Assembly (NCBI GenBank): GCA_002633025.1
Contig: NMRB01000028.1
Coordinates: forward strand, 495,433 to 559,432
Source: Notospermus geniculatus
Lineage: Eukaryota > Nemertea > Pilidiophora > Heteronemertea > Lineidae
DNA: 64,000 bases
Reading direction: 5' to 3'
Each line of letters starts with the position of its first letter. Position 1 is the first letter of the stretch. The position numbers and the translations under genes were made by a program. The notes under the pieces were generated by a model. That model ran no database searches. It was given only the letters and a program-made list of their open reading frames with translations, and was not told the DNA's origin. Of the stretch, positions 34,001 to 42,743 are shown piece after piece.

Positions 34001-36254
34001 AATGAATTACAGTCTCATTGTAAGTAACTGTCCTTGATGTGAACACTCAACAGGTTACACTTTCAAAATTGCATGTAAACTTGAAAATAATGGAGTCAAC
34101 TTGAGAATCTGCCGATGTGCACCCTTACTTACATCACAAACAACAGCCTGCATGATGGCATCAAATCCACCTTCAGGTCCGTCGAGATTACCAGACACCT
34201 TGGCTTTATCCACCTCACTCTGAAACAAACCAAATTCTCCCAATGAGCCCAAAATCATGATTTATTTTGACTTTTCTGAAGCAAGCATGCGATACACCAG
34301 GCTGCTTCTGATCCGTCCTCTGAGTGAGGGTCATCTCCAACATGTAGCCTGAGCTAAAATTCTTCATCATGACAGCCCCTGGATCAATGTTTAATCACAC
34401 AGAGCTACTGAGGATGAGAGAGGGAAAATTTTGTGACAAATACTTACAGCAAATTTGTTTGTACTTTCTGTCAGAGGCATGTGGTTCTTGAAGCCGTAAG
34501 GAGGCACGCAATTAGGACATGGTTCCTGCAGTCTGAAAGTGACATGAGATCATTCAGGCTGCACAGATGAAATGCTTCCTTTTCGGTCAAAATGAAGTAT
34601 CAAGAAAGGTTTCTACTAGCTTATAACCTGATCTGTTCCAAATAGCTAAGAAAGCTTGGAATTGAGGCAACTGTCAAAACAACCACAGTTGACAGGGAAC
34701 AGATCCTGCTTCCAAAAGTTCACTTTGTGCTAAAATGTTTTATTATTCTGGAAATAAGATATGAAAACGTACTTCCTTGGGACTGTGCTGACATACGGCA
34801 TGACCTTCTTGTCAACAAAAGATCCAAATCCAAGACGGAAGTTTTTGGTGATCTCAGACATACTGTCAGCTGAAAAGTAAGAGACACAGACAGTGAGTCA
34901 AAATCAACCAGTTTTTGAAACAACCTTTTTTTTACCAAGTCCAAGCTATCCTTACAGCAGTAGTATTCAGCTGATGGTTCTGTATAGATGTATTTTGATT
35001 TGCGATTGCATTATTGGCTTAGGGTCTTTTACTTGCCCTTGCAAAGGCACAAGGTACAAGGCATCATGGCTTACTGTCCCATGCGGCGGACTGAGAGAAG
35101 AGCCAGGGATGATTAGTCCCATATGGCCCGGGATTCGAACCTGGGACCTACAGCTTGCCTAGTGGACATGACAACCCTTAAGACAGGTGTCATTTGAAAT
35201 GCCCTGAGCAAGCAAGAACATCGCGTTATTGTTCATACAAGCTCAAAGCTGATGTCCTGGTTTCCATGTGTGGTTGAACTAACCTAACAGATTTCCCAGA
35301 GCAGCAATCTTAGCTTTGTCATCCTCCATGGAGTTGGACAGGTCCATAAGATAGTAAAGATCAACAGGGTAGTTTTCTGCCTCTCGGAATGTCATGTTGA
35401 ATTTGAATGGCCGATCTTAAGAAAATAAGAAAATAGCAGCAATGGTATCAAACAGAAAGTATGTGTTTTGTAGCATTTATTCACGTCAACAGGAAAGTGA
35501 AGATCACAGGAAACATTCACCGTATCTCTGAGAATGAACTCCCATATGAAGTCAAGGAAATGGAAAAAACCTCTGGCAATCCAAAGACCAGCTGACCTTT
35601 AGGCCATGTCCGCATTTCAAATCTTTTGTTATTTTGTGTCAGCTGCCTCCATACAAATTAAAATACACTGGGTGCGTCTCGGCTGAAAACTGCACGAGAA
35701 TCTGGATAAGTGCATGAAGGCCTTTATCCTGATTCACTGATTTTGATGTAAACGCAGCACTAGGCCACTACCGTACATGTATACTTACTTGGTCTGATGC
35801 GAACATGTAACTCTTGTGGTTTGACCTGAATAGCATCAACATTTACATCAGCATTTCTGAGGGCATCATCCTGAAATTGACAGGGAACAGGTTTTAGAAA
35901 TGGCCACGGATGCGAACCCTTATATGTATCCGGTGAAAAAAGAATGTGTACCAACCTTCACAACAGTATCAACATGATCAGGATAGACAACAAACTTATC
36001 TGGACAGCCATACGCTCTCAAATTGTCAATATGATCACAGCGCTCGTAGTTTTTTGGTGGGGCATCAAAACCATCGGCCGTGCACCAGGCACAGTGATGG
36101 GCAGCAGTAAAACACGCCCCACACGTCCGCTGCGATGTGCAGTCATTTTGTTGGCCAGTGTCTGTCTCATCTATGGCTAAAGATGGCGCTATCAGGACAA
36201 TGACAAAGAGGATGACTTTTACAACAGGACCCATGCTGCCGGCTGAGTGGGTAC
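16010..36254 (-). CDS. Integrin beta subunit gene (whole coding span, 17 exons)
   Basis: Joined exons give a full integrin beta: signal peptide, PSI domain, hybrid-domain strands around a beta-I domain, four cysteine-rich I-EGF modules, beta-tail domain, one transmembrane helix and a short cytoplasmic tail. Integrin beta pairs with an alpha subunit at the plasma membrane and links matrix or cell ligands to talin and actin. The MIDAS motif DLSNS is present, and the tail carries NPIY and NPTY. Exon phases agree throughout. Odd points: the region encoding the last I-EGF modules and part of the tail domain is present twice (28597-29120 and 19559-20084), a DNAJB6-like 3' end on the other strand lies between the copies, and an unrelated small gene lies in the intron at 16408-18000. 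Family is certain; which beta class is not determined. Confidence 0.95.
16241..16407 (-). CDS. Integrin beta exon 16: transmembrane helix and proximal tail
   Basis: The exon is bounded by CAG and GTAAGT. It encodes [17 protein letters not shown], a hydrophobic helix ending LLLIWKLW, then the conserved [12 protein letters not shown] membrane-proximal segment and AKWDT. The Arg in HDRRE can form the alpha/beta clasp known for integrins. No second copy of this exon is present in the window. Confidence 0.94.
16804..16939 (+). promoter_or_regulatory. Four regularly spaced CCAAT boxes upstream of small gene A
   Basis: ATTGG (CCAAT on the other strand) occurs at 16847, 16879, 16907 and 16935, so 28-32 nt apart, about three helical turns. 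The last is 36 nt before the TATA box. A further forward CCAAT lies near 16804. Genes B and C have two boxes each with the same spacing. Arrays like this are typical NF-Y sites of cell-cycle and histone promoters; binding is inferred. Confidence 0.75.
16971..16977 (+). promoter_or_regulatory. TATA box of small gene A
   Basis: TATATAAG within CACCGGTATATAAGGCC, 42 nt before the start codon. The same CACCGGTATATAA context is found before genes B and C. Confidence 0.8.
17013..17309 (+). CDS. Small intronless gene A: helical protein with histone-type mRNA end
   Basis: A 98-codon frame starts at the first ATG after a well-placed TATA box and stops 30 nt before a histone-type stem-loop. The protein is predicted to be mainly helical: an N-terminal helix with heptad-like leucines (about residues 8-38), a basic core [18 protein letters not shown] (about 43-60), a second helix ([15 protein letters not shown]), and an acidic tail ([10 protein letters not shown]). 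The core is shared with genes B and C (RSVRYQ, then L.T.EGVR..Y..YA....EI..L). I recognise no known family. It is not a core or linker histone. It lies in the integrin intron between exons 15 and 16, on the opposite strand, and the paired haplotype-like block (25908-27074) lacks it. An S-phase or germline role is inferred only from its control elements. Confidence 0.85.
   Translation: MDSTTQAKLNQHISKLARACEQVCLLERKLISLKKKYEEAQQRSVRYQRRLHLVTLEGVRVAYLSYAKQQAAEIAQLKYEHGLPPYDVSDEDNIEDHV
17340..17376 (+). terminator. Histone-type 3' stem-loop and U7-like element of gene A
   Basis: GGCCCTTTTCAGGGCC forms a perfect 6 bp stem with the loop UUUC, preceded by ACAAC and followed by ACAAAA. About 11 nt later is AAAAGAGACC, similar to a histone downstream element. 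This is the canonical metazoan replication-dependent histone mRNA end, close to sea urchin examples. No AATAAA is seen nearby. The match is direct; use of SLBP and U7 is inferred. Confidence 0.88.
17377..18000. other. Integrin intron sequence
   Basis: Non-coding. A stretch rich in GACGC words and TGGACTC repeats (about 17570-17950) looks like an old repeat. It ends with the splice donor of integrin exon 15. Confidence 0.5.
18001..18114 (-). CDS. Integrin beta exon 15: beta-tail domain
   Basis: Bounded by TTTCAG and GTAAGT. It encodes [20 protein letters not shown] and [18 protein letters not shown]. The C.F.DDDEC.F.F pattern is the conserved beta-tail domain. A truncated second copy lies at 27077-27154. 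Confidence 0.93.
18270..18355 (-). repeat. tRNA-derived SINE-like repeat (type 1)
   Basis: On the minus strand GCCAGAGTGGTGTGATGGAA resembles a pol III A box and GGGTTCGATCC a B box. A second copy is at 27302-27400. The arms do not form a full cloverleaf, so it is not called a tRNA gene. Confidence 0.6.
19405..19480 (-). repeat. tRNA-derived SINE-like repeat (type 2)
   Basis: The minus strand has GTCAGAGTGGTGCAGTGC (A-box-like) and CAGGGTTCAATATG (B-box-like). A copy is at about 28440-28515. It is related to the type at 18270. Confidence 0.5.
19559..19685 (-). CDS. Integrin beta exon 14, second copy (A)
   Basis: The exon reads [18 protein letters not shown], then [18 protein letters not shown] and MVNEAK, between TTACAG and GTAGGC. 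It is intact and the same protein as 28597-28723. Only one of the two copies is needed for a normal integrin. Confidence 0.85.
19882..20084 (-). CDS. Integrin beta exon 13, second copy (A): I-EGF 3 and 4
   Basis: It encodes [20 protein letters not shown] and then ASCECP, with a second module through [12 protein letters not shown] and CEDCP. Splice sites are intact (TTTTTCAG, GTGAGT). It matches 28918-29120. Joining exon 14 to this copy would stay in frame, so a protein with repeated modules is possible if the duplication is real. Confidence 0.85.
20982..21092 (+). CDS. DNAJB6-like: DNAJB6-like chaperone, penultimate coding exon (copy 2)
   Basis: Same exon as 7257-7367 with the same splice sites. 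The differences I see in this exon (such as ACA to ACG for Thr and TCG to TCA for Ser) are silent. No upstream exons exist between it and the integrin block, so this copy is 5'-truncated or an alternative haplotype. Confidence 0.83.
21320..21416 (+). CDS. DNAJB6-like: DNAJB6-like chaperone, last coding exon (copy 2)
   Basis: Same peptide as 7763-7859, ending EALAY then TGA. The intron before it is shorter than in copy 1 because about 150 bp differ or are missing. Confidence 0.83.
21956..22303. mobile_element. Transposon fragment with TATAAGGCGCACC terminal motif
   Basis: It begins CCGTATTTTCCTGACTATAG and repeats ATAAGGCGCACC several times, a terminal pattern widespread in DNA transposons of animals. 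It is absent from copy 1 of the block and ends at the N at 22304, so its right end is missing. Confidence 0.6.
25304..25309 (+). terminator. Candidate polyadenylation signal, DNAJB6-like gene (copy 2)
   Basis: AATAAA equivalent to that at 12733. Confidence 0.45.
25556..25705. mobile_element. Foldback MITE, copy of the element at 12986
   Basis: Inverted ends GGGCCGTATGCACC / GGTGCGTACGGCCC. It was duplicated with the block rather than inserted independently. Confidence 0.8.
25908..27074. other. Unique segment between duplicated blocks; no gene recognised
   Basis: It links DNAJB6-like copy 2 to integrin copy B. In the other arrangement (13337-18034) this position holds the integrin 3' exons and gene A; I see neither here. 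Two inverted stretches (GTGTTTTTAACACACC near 26641 and GGTGTGTTAAAAACACG near 26979) suggest an inserted foldback of about 350 bp. Confidence 0.55.
27077..27154 (-). pseudogene. Truncated copy of integrin beta exon 15
   Basis: It has the acceptor side and about two thirds of the exon (through TYEYDQY). It lacks the last 36 or so bases and the splice donor, because the duplication edge cuts it. It cannot be spliced normally. Confidence 0.85.
28597..28723 (-). CDS. Integrin beta exon 14: end of stalk and start of beta-tail domain
   Basis: Bounded by TTACAG and GTAGGC; the peptide begins [18 protein letters not shown] and ends MVNEAK. The cysteine spacing fits the junction of I-EGF 4 and the tail domain. 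Phase 1 at its end fits exon 15. Confidence 0.9.
28918..29120 (-). CDS. Integrin beta exon 13: I-EGF 3 and 4
   Basis: Two cysteine-rich modules with CKCGNCTC and CSCGVCTC signatures, between TTTCCAG and GTGAGT. Stalk region of the subunit. The peptide equals that of the copy at 19882-20084. Confidence 0.92.
29276..29740. mobile_element. Harbinger-like AT-rich element inserted at a splice donor
   Basis: The 465 bp insert has about 33 bp inverted ends (GGCSACA.TTATTTTATTT then TTGTTTTACGGAT) with about four mismatches, flanked by TTA at 29273-29275 and 29741-29743. It lies 3-4 bases inside the intron after integrin exon 12: the TTA forms part of the GTAA of the donor. Removing it would restore GTAAGT; now it reads GTAAGG. 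The interior is AT-rich with no transposase. Confidence 0.8.
29745..29908 (-). CDS. Integrin beta exon 12: I-EGF 2
   Basis: It encodes [20 protein letters not shown], then [20 protein letters not shown] and [26 protein letters not shown] is typical of integrin EGF modules. The donor GTAAGG overlaps a transposon target site. Confidence 0.93.
30098..30396 (-). CDS. Integrin beta exon 11: end of hybrid domain and I-EGF 1
   Basis: It begins [13 protein letters not shown], continues through the conserved [16 protein letters not shown], and ends in [20 protein letters not shown]. Splice sites are CTCAG and GTAAGT. Confidence 0.94.
30683..30733 (-). CDS. Integrin beta exon 10: hybrid-domain strand
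   Basis: A 51 bp exon: [17 protein letters not shown] between CCAG and GTGAGT. The C.GL.IG pattern is found at this place in integrin beta chains. Confidence 0.9.
31903..31979 (-). CDS. Integrin beta exon 9: return to hybrid domain
   Basis: [20 protein letters not shown] then KSKCMG, with TTTCAG and GTGAGT at its edges. It joins exon 10 in frame, completing a Gly codon. Confidence 0.88.
32092..32355 (-). CDS. Integrin beta exon 8: C-terminal half of beta-I domain
   Basis: It begins [20 protein letters not shown], includes [20 protein letters not shown], and ends [15 protein letters not shown]. The GGIV.PNDG.CHL and IFAVT segments are near-invariant in integrin beta-I domains. Confidence 0.95.
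32942..33025 (-). CDS. Integrin beta exon 7: beta-I domain core strand
   Basis: It reads [20 protein letters not shown] then [12 protein letters not shown] and FSTD.GFH.AGDGK are invariant in the family. Two CAG acceptors six bases apart are possible, which would add or remove KQ. Confidence 0.93.
34133..34219 (-). CDS. Integrin beta exon 6: beta-I domain metal-site region
   Basis: [20 protein letters not shown] then AIMQAVVCD. The NLD.PEGGFDA segment contributes to the LIMBS/MIDAS metal sites in known structures. Confidence 0.94.
34448..34532 (-). CDS. Integrin beta exon 5: specificity-determining loop
   Basis: [20 protein letters not shown] then LTESTNKFA. This is the loop between strands of the beta-I domain that influences ligand choice; the loop has two cysteines close together (CPNC). 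Confidence 0.92.
34773..34869 (-). CDS. Integrin beta exon 4: beta-I domain
   Basis: [20 protein letters not shown] then [23 protein letters not shown]...P is a conserved family segment. Confidence 0.94.
35085..35165 (-). repeat. tRNA-derived SINE-like fragment in an integrin intron
   Basis: The minus strand contains GTCCCAGGTTCGAATCCCGG, a B-box-like T arm, preceded by ACTAGGCAAGCTGTAG. No full cloverleaf was found. Confidence 0.5.
35284..35415 (-). CDS. Integrin beta exon 3: start of beta-I domain with MIDAS
   Basis: [20 protein letters not shown] then [13 protein letters not shown]. The D.S.S metal-ion-dependent adhesion site (DLSNS) is intact, followed by the ADMIDAS-type acidic pair. 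Splice sites are TTAAG and GTTAGT. Confidence 0.95.
35789..35870 (-). CDS. Integrin beta exon 2: hybrid domain, first strands
   Basis: [20 protein letters not shown] then LHVRIRP. The QV.PQ...R.RP motif is near-invariant in integrin beta chains. Donor GTAAGT. Confidence 0.93.
35956..36254 (-). CDS. Integrin beta exon 1: signal peptide and PSI domain
   Basis: The start codon is at 36232-36234. The first 20 residues form a signal peptide ([20 protein letters not shown]); the PSI domain follows with C..C..C.......CAWC spacing and [13 protein letters not shown]. An acceptor CAG lies just 5' of the exon, at 36255-36257, so a separate 5' UTR exon lies further upstream (higher coordinates). Confidence 0.93.
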
Positions 36255-37587
36255 CTGAAAATACAAAAGAAAAGGCATCAATCACCTTGAAAACTTGAGT
36301 GAAAACTGTGATTGAGAGTGTGACTGTGAGGAGAGGTCAACAATGGGCCATTTTTTTAAACAAAAGAAGAGGTCTAAATCGCATGTGACAGAGAGGAGCA
36401 ATGGGATTATTATTGTGAAAGTTTACATGCCTCAATGGGCGTATCAGTCCACGTTTTGGGTAAGACTCCACAGTGAAAACAGCAGGATGGCAAAGTAAGA
36501 GCCCCCCCCCATCCATGTACATGTACCATTCTTCTGGATCTGGATCAGCCAGAACAGAAAGCTTGTTCCTTTAATATGTTTGTTGTATCATACATTTCAT
36601 CAGTGTGAGATTCTTACCAAGAAATTAACACCTCACCTTCTAATGAATGTTACATCTGAATCACCTGAAAGGCTCAGACTTGTTCTGGTTCAGGTATAGC
36701 AGCAAAACTCAAGTACGAGCATGTGGTATGTCTAACCAGAGTATCCTAGAAAATGCCATGAATAAAGCCATGACTGCTGTTGCAAAGCATTCTAATTGGA
36801 GAGAAGCCAGCCGGCAACAGGAATTACCTTTAGTCAAGAAGTGTGGAGCAGGTTGTACATAACGTAGTACAGGTCTGACCACAGAGTATTGATGTCGATT
36901 ACCATACCTTACAGATTTTAAGAATGGGATTCATAGGCAAAAGAGTATACCGGTAGTATTCCTCTACATGTACATGTACAAATGACAATGAATCTCAATA
37001 TGATTTGCAATATTCAGCTATAAATAGCTGACCATCATGATGGTGGGTACGTGATGAAAAAGTGAAACCTAAACATGCCAAACCTAAAAGCATACAGTGA
37101 ACACATCATCCCGAGAGGAAATAGGTCCTTAATGGTATTGATTTTTACCACTCCTTTTACATGTTTTACAGCTCTGGTGGATGAACTGATCTAGATCGGA
37201 AGTTCCGTTGAGTAAATCAACTGTGATAAAATCATTCGTCAAAGTTGGATGCGATGAGTCACGAACAGAGAATCAAATATACAAAAGTAGGAAGCAGTTT
37301 TCAATCTCGAGATGAATATGAATGTTAATAGATGCAAGATTTTCTGGCCATGTGTGGTTGACTGACAGTAGGGGTTCAATTGGTTAATTACTACATGTAT
37401 TATTAAACTGTTACCAGCATACAAATTACTCCAGGAATCACCAATTAAGCATGGGTAATTATCAAATTTGCAAGTCCTCAGGTTCCCATTTTACATATCT
37501 TGACTCTCACAATCTGATGAATCATGCTGGTCCCTCAGGACTCGAAATCACCACAAATTTGGAGGCATGCCACAGTAAAGTCAGTAA

Positions 37588-37827
37588 AGTATAAATTCAC
37601 CCTAACTTCAACATGTCAAAGTGCCAGGCCTGTGCAACAGACACCATAAAGTGAACACAATGATTAAACCACAAACCACAAAGCAGTTGACTGGGTACAA
37701 CCTTGGAGTGTTTGCTGTTCAAGTGACACTAACATTAGGTAACTGCGACATGGATTATTTACCACTGACTTGTGCACATTTCCAAGCTTGACACTTGGCC
37801 CATGTTGAAGTCAGGGTGAATTATACT
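37588..37827. mobile_element. Foldback MITE (GTATAATTCACCCT ends)
   Basis: The left arm TATAAATTCACCCTAACTTC with CAACATG is inverted at the right arm (CATGTTGAAGTCAGGGTGAA). No coding capacity. Confidence 0.7.
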
Positions 37828-38635
37828 TACATTATACTTTTATCCTAACTGATATCATAAATTGAATATATCAGAATTCCTCCTTTGAAGTACAAATTCA
37901 ATTCAAGGTCAGATTTTCACAATTTGATGTCACATCCAGCACTGACTTGCTCTCCACATGGGTTATATGGGTGGTAGAATACAGTGGCATATCGGAATCA
38001 TGATTGCTCATAGTCCACAATAATACATAATTCACATCATAAAATTTCATTCTGCATGAATTACACCGATTATTCAAAATAATTGTCACGGATGAATCAT
38101 GCTTTGTGCCATCAGTTGTCTGGTTTGCAGTCTATTGTCACTTGTGTCTTTTTGGTATGAGACTGGATGGAATTTCTCAATGTGTGGCATCAGTGACCCA
38201 CATAGATGATTATCATGCAGATCAAAATACTCATTGTCTCAAAATCTCTCTTTACATGTATGTCCTTGTGTCTACATCTATCTGTTGTAAAATAATGACA
38301 AGGCACTCACAGTGAAAGAAGTCTTTGTATTAAGTAAGAAACTAGTAAATGACATGAGTAAAGTGAGTGAGTGCGAGGGAGAGTCCATGATCTCTGGCAC
38401 AAAATGTCCCAGATAGATGATACCTGTGTACTTCATCATTCATAGTGTACATGTACTGAACAAAGGCCTGCTCTAGGACCACATACATAATCATCATATA
38501 TGATTTTAGGCCTAGGCCTAGGCCTAGTAACTAAGTAAGGCCTGATTGTCAGATTAGATAGTGTACAGTGTAGGCCTAGCTACAGTACACGAAAATAGAA
38601 ATAGAAACGCGTTTCTAAGGTGAAAATCATCGCGT

Positions 38636-38715
38636 CCTTCTACCAGATTCGAACCCACGGACCCTCTCATAAGGCATCAATCGACAGCACGCCTTAACCA
38701 CTAGGCCAAATCCCC
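38636..38715 (-). repeat. tRNA-like sequence, probably SINE-derived
   Basis: The minus strand has TTTGGCCTAGTGGTTAAGG (A box) and GTGGGTTCGAATCTGG (B box). It looks derived from a serine-type tRNA, but the T arm does not pair well, so it is not called functional. Confidence 0.55.
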
Positions 38716-38949
38716 ATTTCAAAAAAGATGGTTCACAATGGTGTAGTATACCTCCTCACTGTACATGATGTACAGGGATTCCCCACAGAAAATTTAGAAA
38801 TTTTGGCTAAATTTTAATCGTTCTCCCGCATCAATCAACCTTTAAAATATTCATATAACCTACCCGTGGAAGACTTTGGTAAATTCCTAAACGATCTGTA
38901 CTACAAATCCGATGAAAGAGTCAGTGATCTTTTGGTGATCAGTAAATAA

Positions 38950-39070
38950 AATCGGTGAATTTTTCATCGAAACCGGACAAGCCCTCGGTCACAATGACGT
39001 CACAACCGGAAGCTCGGAATACCAGGAATTCCCCATTCACCGCCAGACGCCGCCACCGTTTACTGTGTTG
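38950..39070 (-). promoter_or_regulatory. Candidate integrin promoter region
   Basis: A CpG-rich patch with TGACGTCA (CRE-type) at 38995-39002, two CCGGAA-type ETS sites and a GGCGGCG stretch lies about 2.7 kb upstream of the first integrin coding exon. No TATA is seen. The assignment to this gene is inferred; it could belong to a plus-strand transcript. Confidence 0.3.
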
Positions 39071-42000
39071 GGATTCCGATTTTTATCCGGTAATTTCTTC
39101 CAAATTTCACCGCTTGTGCGACTTAAATTTCTCTCGAAATGAATATTGTTTGTTTTTATAAGTCATTCTGTGTATGTAGATCAGTAAGTCCGTGTTGTTT
39201 TGTGTTTGCTTTCTGTGTGTCTGTCGATTACTTTGCAGAAGAACGTTTCCAAAAATTTGACAGGCAACAACACAAACAACACAATGCTCTCTCTCTCTCT
39301 GTGTGTGCTGTGCACTCTGTGACTGCATGGCTGTGTCGTGTGTGTAGGTTGGCTGTGTTGTGCAGGTGCATCATCGTGTAGGCCTAGCTACATTATTACA
39401 TACATGATGTGGTCACACGAGCTGGGCTGGACACGCCACCAGTTGTTTGGTCAGGGGCCTCCGCTGCTGTACCGGTAGGGCTAGTTCGTAGTAAGTTAGG
39501 CCTAAGTAGGTCTACCGTTGTTATCCCCATGCCGGATGGTTAGGCCTAGGCCCTATGTCTTCATTTATTTTCACGTTTCATTTCAGCGTCGCCATCAGGG
39601 CCAGGGCCGCGAGCTATCTCGCGGCCTTGGCCCTGATGGCGACACTGTATGCCGTGTTTGGGGGGCGTGTAAAAGCAGGCCAAGGGAAGGCCTGCCCCCT
39701 CCACACACACCCATCTTTGGCAGACCATTGTATTGAATCTCAATTGATGCCCCAAAAATTACATCTAAGAAAAGTTAATTTCTTAATTTTTTCTAAACAT
39801 GATCTGGGAGGGACTTTAGACTCTTCATCTGATCTTGCCCCCTCTCCCCTCCCCCCTCCCATTCCCATCCCCCCACCCTCCACCTCTCTCACCCGGGCAT
39901 GCCAGGCTTCAGTCCCCCTTTCAGGGATCAAAGTTCCTATTCTGAATAAGCAGATTTTGGTCGAACAGGCCAAAAAATCAAGTCGCACACTGCATTAGAA
40001 CATCAATTTTTTAGGTCACACAGAGCAAAATCCAGGTCACATTTTAGACCAAATGGTCATGAACTTTGAACCCTGCCTTTCTAGAACTGGCCCTGTTGAA
40101 AATCTCTTACTCAGATACTCATGATGTTCATTATTTGCCCATTCTTAGTCTTACCCATGTCCATCAGCAGTGGAAAATTGTCTACATCACTATGACGGAA
40201 TCCAATTCCAAGAGCTATGTTTCCTCAATTTCCGTTGATCCCTGCCAGCCCTTTGTCCATAAAAGCAACTGATTAGACTAGAGTGATGAAGATATGCGGG
40301 ATCAGAGAACCATTCTGTATTGGTTCATCTACGAATTGTCTGACATGTCTGATGGCAGGCAGGGCCTTGGCCTGGGGCATTCACGAATGTAGCTACCTTT
40401 ACCCTTTTTGCAGTGTTAATCACCAAGGCTTCCTTCTACATTATTGTAATTTTTCATGTTGCTTGGCATGGCGTTGGCTTTTGATTATACTTGTGTTAGC
40501 ACCTAACTTATTGAAAAAGTCATGTACCAAAAATTAATGTCACAAATCTTGGTTGTTGAGACCAATCCTGGTAAAAACATTTGTCAGAAAAGTGAACTAT
40601 TGGCTTTTAACTGATCATTGATGTACATAATTCATATGACCAATCATTGGTTTCATTTCGTGTAGCGAGAGCCGATGCGTAATAACCTCAGCAATGATTG
40701 ATCACCATGACAACGTGTAAACAGTTTATGTGGTTATTCACTGGGCACAGCTATCACATGGTGGTCACACAAATCATGACAATGAACTCCTGCAGGATAT
40801 TCTTTTCTCATGTCCTCAGCTGGCCTTGCATTTTTCTGTTCTAATGGGCTGACGGTATGAAAGATGGGGCTCTTTGAAAGAGCTGCATCTTATTTTTAGA
40901 GGCTGCATTGAAACTGGCGCTGGTCTCTGAATGCTGTCCAAAATTGTCCTTGCTTCAATTTCAAGTTCACTGCTTGGAGAAAATACATGTATCACCAGAG
41001 AATGATCCAATGAACTGTCATTTCCTGACTATTATTGCAAATTATCCAAATGACAGGGTAAATCAGCCCCAAATTGTTCTGACATAATCAAATCTTCATT
41101 TCCTCCACTGGCTGAAATTCAGTCCGAGGACCATTGATGAGTATGATTCCGCAATCATCATTGATAATGGCAGGATGATTGGTTGTCATTTCATCGGCGA
41201 TGTTGCTCGGGGTGTGAAATTTGATTTGGGTTTTGGGCTCCTCAACATTTTTGTGCAGTTGTTATGGAGGAGAAATCACTGTGATTTCGTGTGGGGAATA
41301 CATGTGTGCCAGGACTCGTGTTCTACATGTTGTGTTTTTTTCGCATGTCTGCTTGCATGATCAGTGGTTTCAAATTACCGACATCCAAATCAACCAAGCA
41401 GCATCATTAGGCATGTTTGCAGTTATGATGGTATCGGATGGTGATTGACAGTGTTTCTTTAGGGAATTGGGGGCCAGGATACTGTTCTCTACTGTTCAAT
41501 TTTGCCTACATGTAGCATAGTCCCCAGAGAACTGCCGGGGCTGTCAGAGTGCCCCCCCCCCCCCGGATCTGCGCCTGGAACCTGATAATGATAGTCATAG
41601 ACTCTGTCTCAGAGGCGGGCATGAATCATCCCACAGGCAACTATTTGTTGTATTTCAGTATTGATGATGTTTTGTACTCTTGTTGTTTATCATGTTGTCA
41701 ATGACCATCGGCTGTTGATGTTGACACTTGGCATGACTGGTTGCAATGAGTATTGATATACTGTTACGATATATAGAACTTTCATTCTGCAATGTTGACC
41801 TTATTGATATCATTCCATAATGGACTTATTCCATTCATATCATTTGTGACCTTTGGAAAGGTGATACTAATACTGCGATCTCTTCTAAGCTCCGATACTC
41901 AAATGTATGGGATGTCCGTGCACGGAATATGTTACTTGGGATGACAACCGCAAAGGGATTTTGGCTCTGCATGGTATTAAATTGGAAATAGGATAATCTC

Positions 42001-42254
42001 CTTGTTGTCGATTTATTGGTAAGTCGTGTCATTCTGTGGTAGACTGGTGACAGATGACAGGATGTTGCTTTCAATTCAAATATGCTGTGCTGGTGAACAG
42101 CTCTTTACATTTCATGTGTAGGCCTGATAACAGCTCAGTCCATTAATTTTATGACGCCAGCTGAATCTACTCAACTTGCCTGAGAGGCAGGTGAATTTAC
42201 AATGTGTTGGTATGACAGATATGACAAGTGTATGAGGGTGTTGTGAACTCACAC
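39071..42254. other. No recognisable gene
   Basis: Intergenic. It includes CT/GT-rich simple sequence (39285-39320), a 56 bp near-perfect hairpin (39588-39643), and a C-run repeat remnant near 41545-41580. Open frames here show no known domain. Confidence 0.45.
39588..39643. repeat. Near-perfect 56 bp hairpin
   Basis: The arms GTCGCCATCAGGGCC... and ...GGCCCTGATGGCGAC are inverted copies about 26 bp long around a loop CTAT-like centre (GCGAG/CTCGC). GC-rich compared with its surroundings. Confidence 0.8.
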
Positions 42255-42640
42255 AGGGCTCCCGCAGATCCTTAAAAAGCATTAAAAGTCAGGAATTTTT
42301 GTTTTTCAGAATTAAGGCCTTAAAAAGCCTTAAATATAGCATTTTTTTCACTCAATGGCCTTAAAAAGGCCTAATTTGATGTAGCTTCAGTTTTGAATTT
42401 TCATTAAACCGTTTCCCCTTCCTAACGACGTTTTTATTCATATCAGTTGAAAACCGCCCAGTCGTCAAAATCGGGATCCCGCCCTCAGCGATTACCTTTA
42501 TGTGTTCTTTACAACATTCTCCTGCGTTAATATTGCACAACCCACATTAAAACTCCTGACAACTTGGCCTTAATTTTTTCCCGGATTGGCCTTAAAAAAG
42601 CCTTAAAAAGGCCTTAATTTTGCTCACCAAAAAGCCGCAG
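42255..42640. repeat. Repeat with CCTTAAAAAG words and inverted ends
   Basis: It begins CAGGGCTCCCGCAGATCC and ends GCCGCAGGAACC. Many AAAAAGCCTTAAA words inside. Related to 2768-3104. Confidence 0.6.
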
Positions 42641-42743
42641 GAACCATGTCACAGCTCAATAACTTTCCTGTCCATACATTTACATGTAATGTGGAAAGTG
42701 TATTGACACAAATAATGTACAAAGTGTGTTGCTTTGTATCAAT

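Larger units (their letters stand above)
36255..38950. other. Probable first intron of the integrin gene; no coding exon seen
   Basis: It contains a foldback element at 37588-37827, a tRNA-like repeat at 38636-38715, and runs of ACATGTA and GGCCTA. No exon was recognised. Confidence 0.5.

Noticed and set aside
38636-38715. A functional tRNA gene
   Set aside because: A and B boxes are recognisable but the T stem and acceptor stem do not pair well. Called a tRNA-derived repeat.
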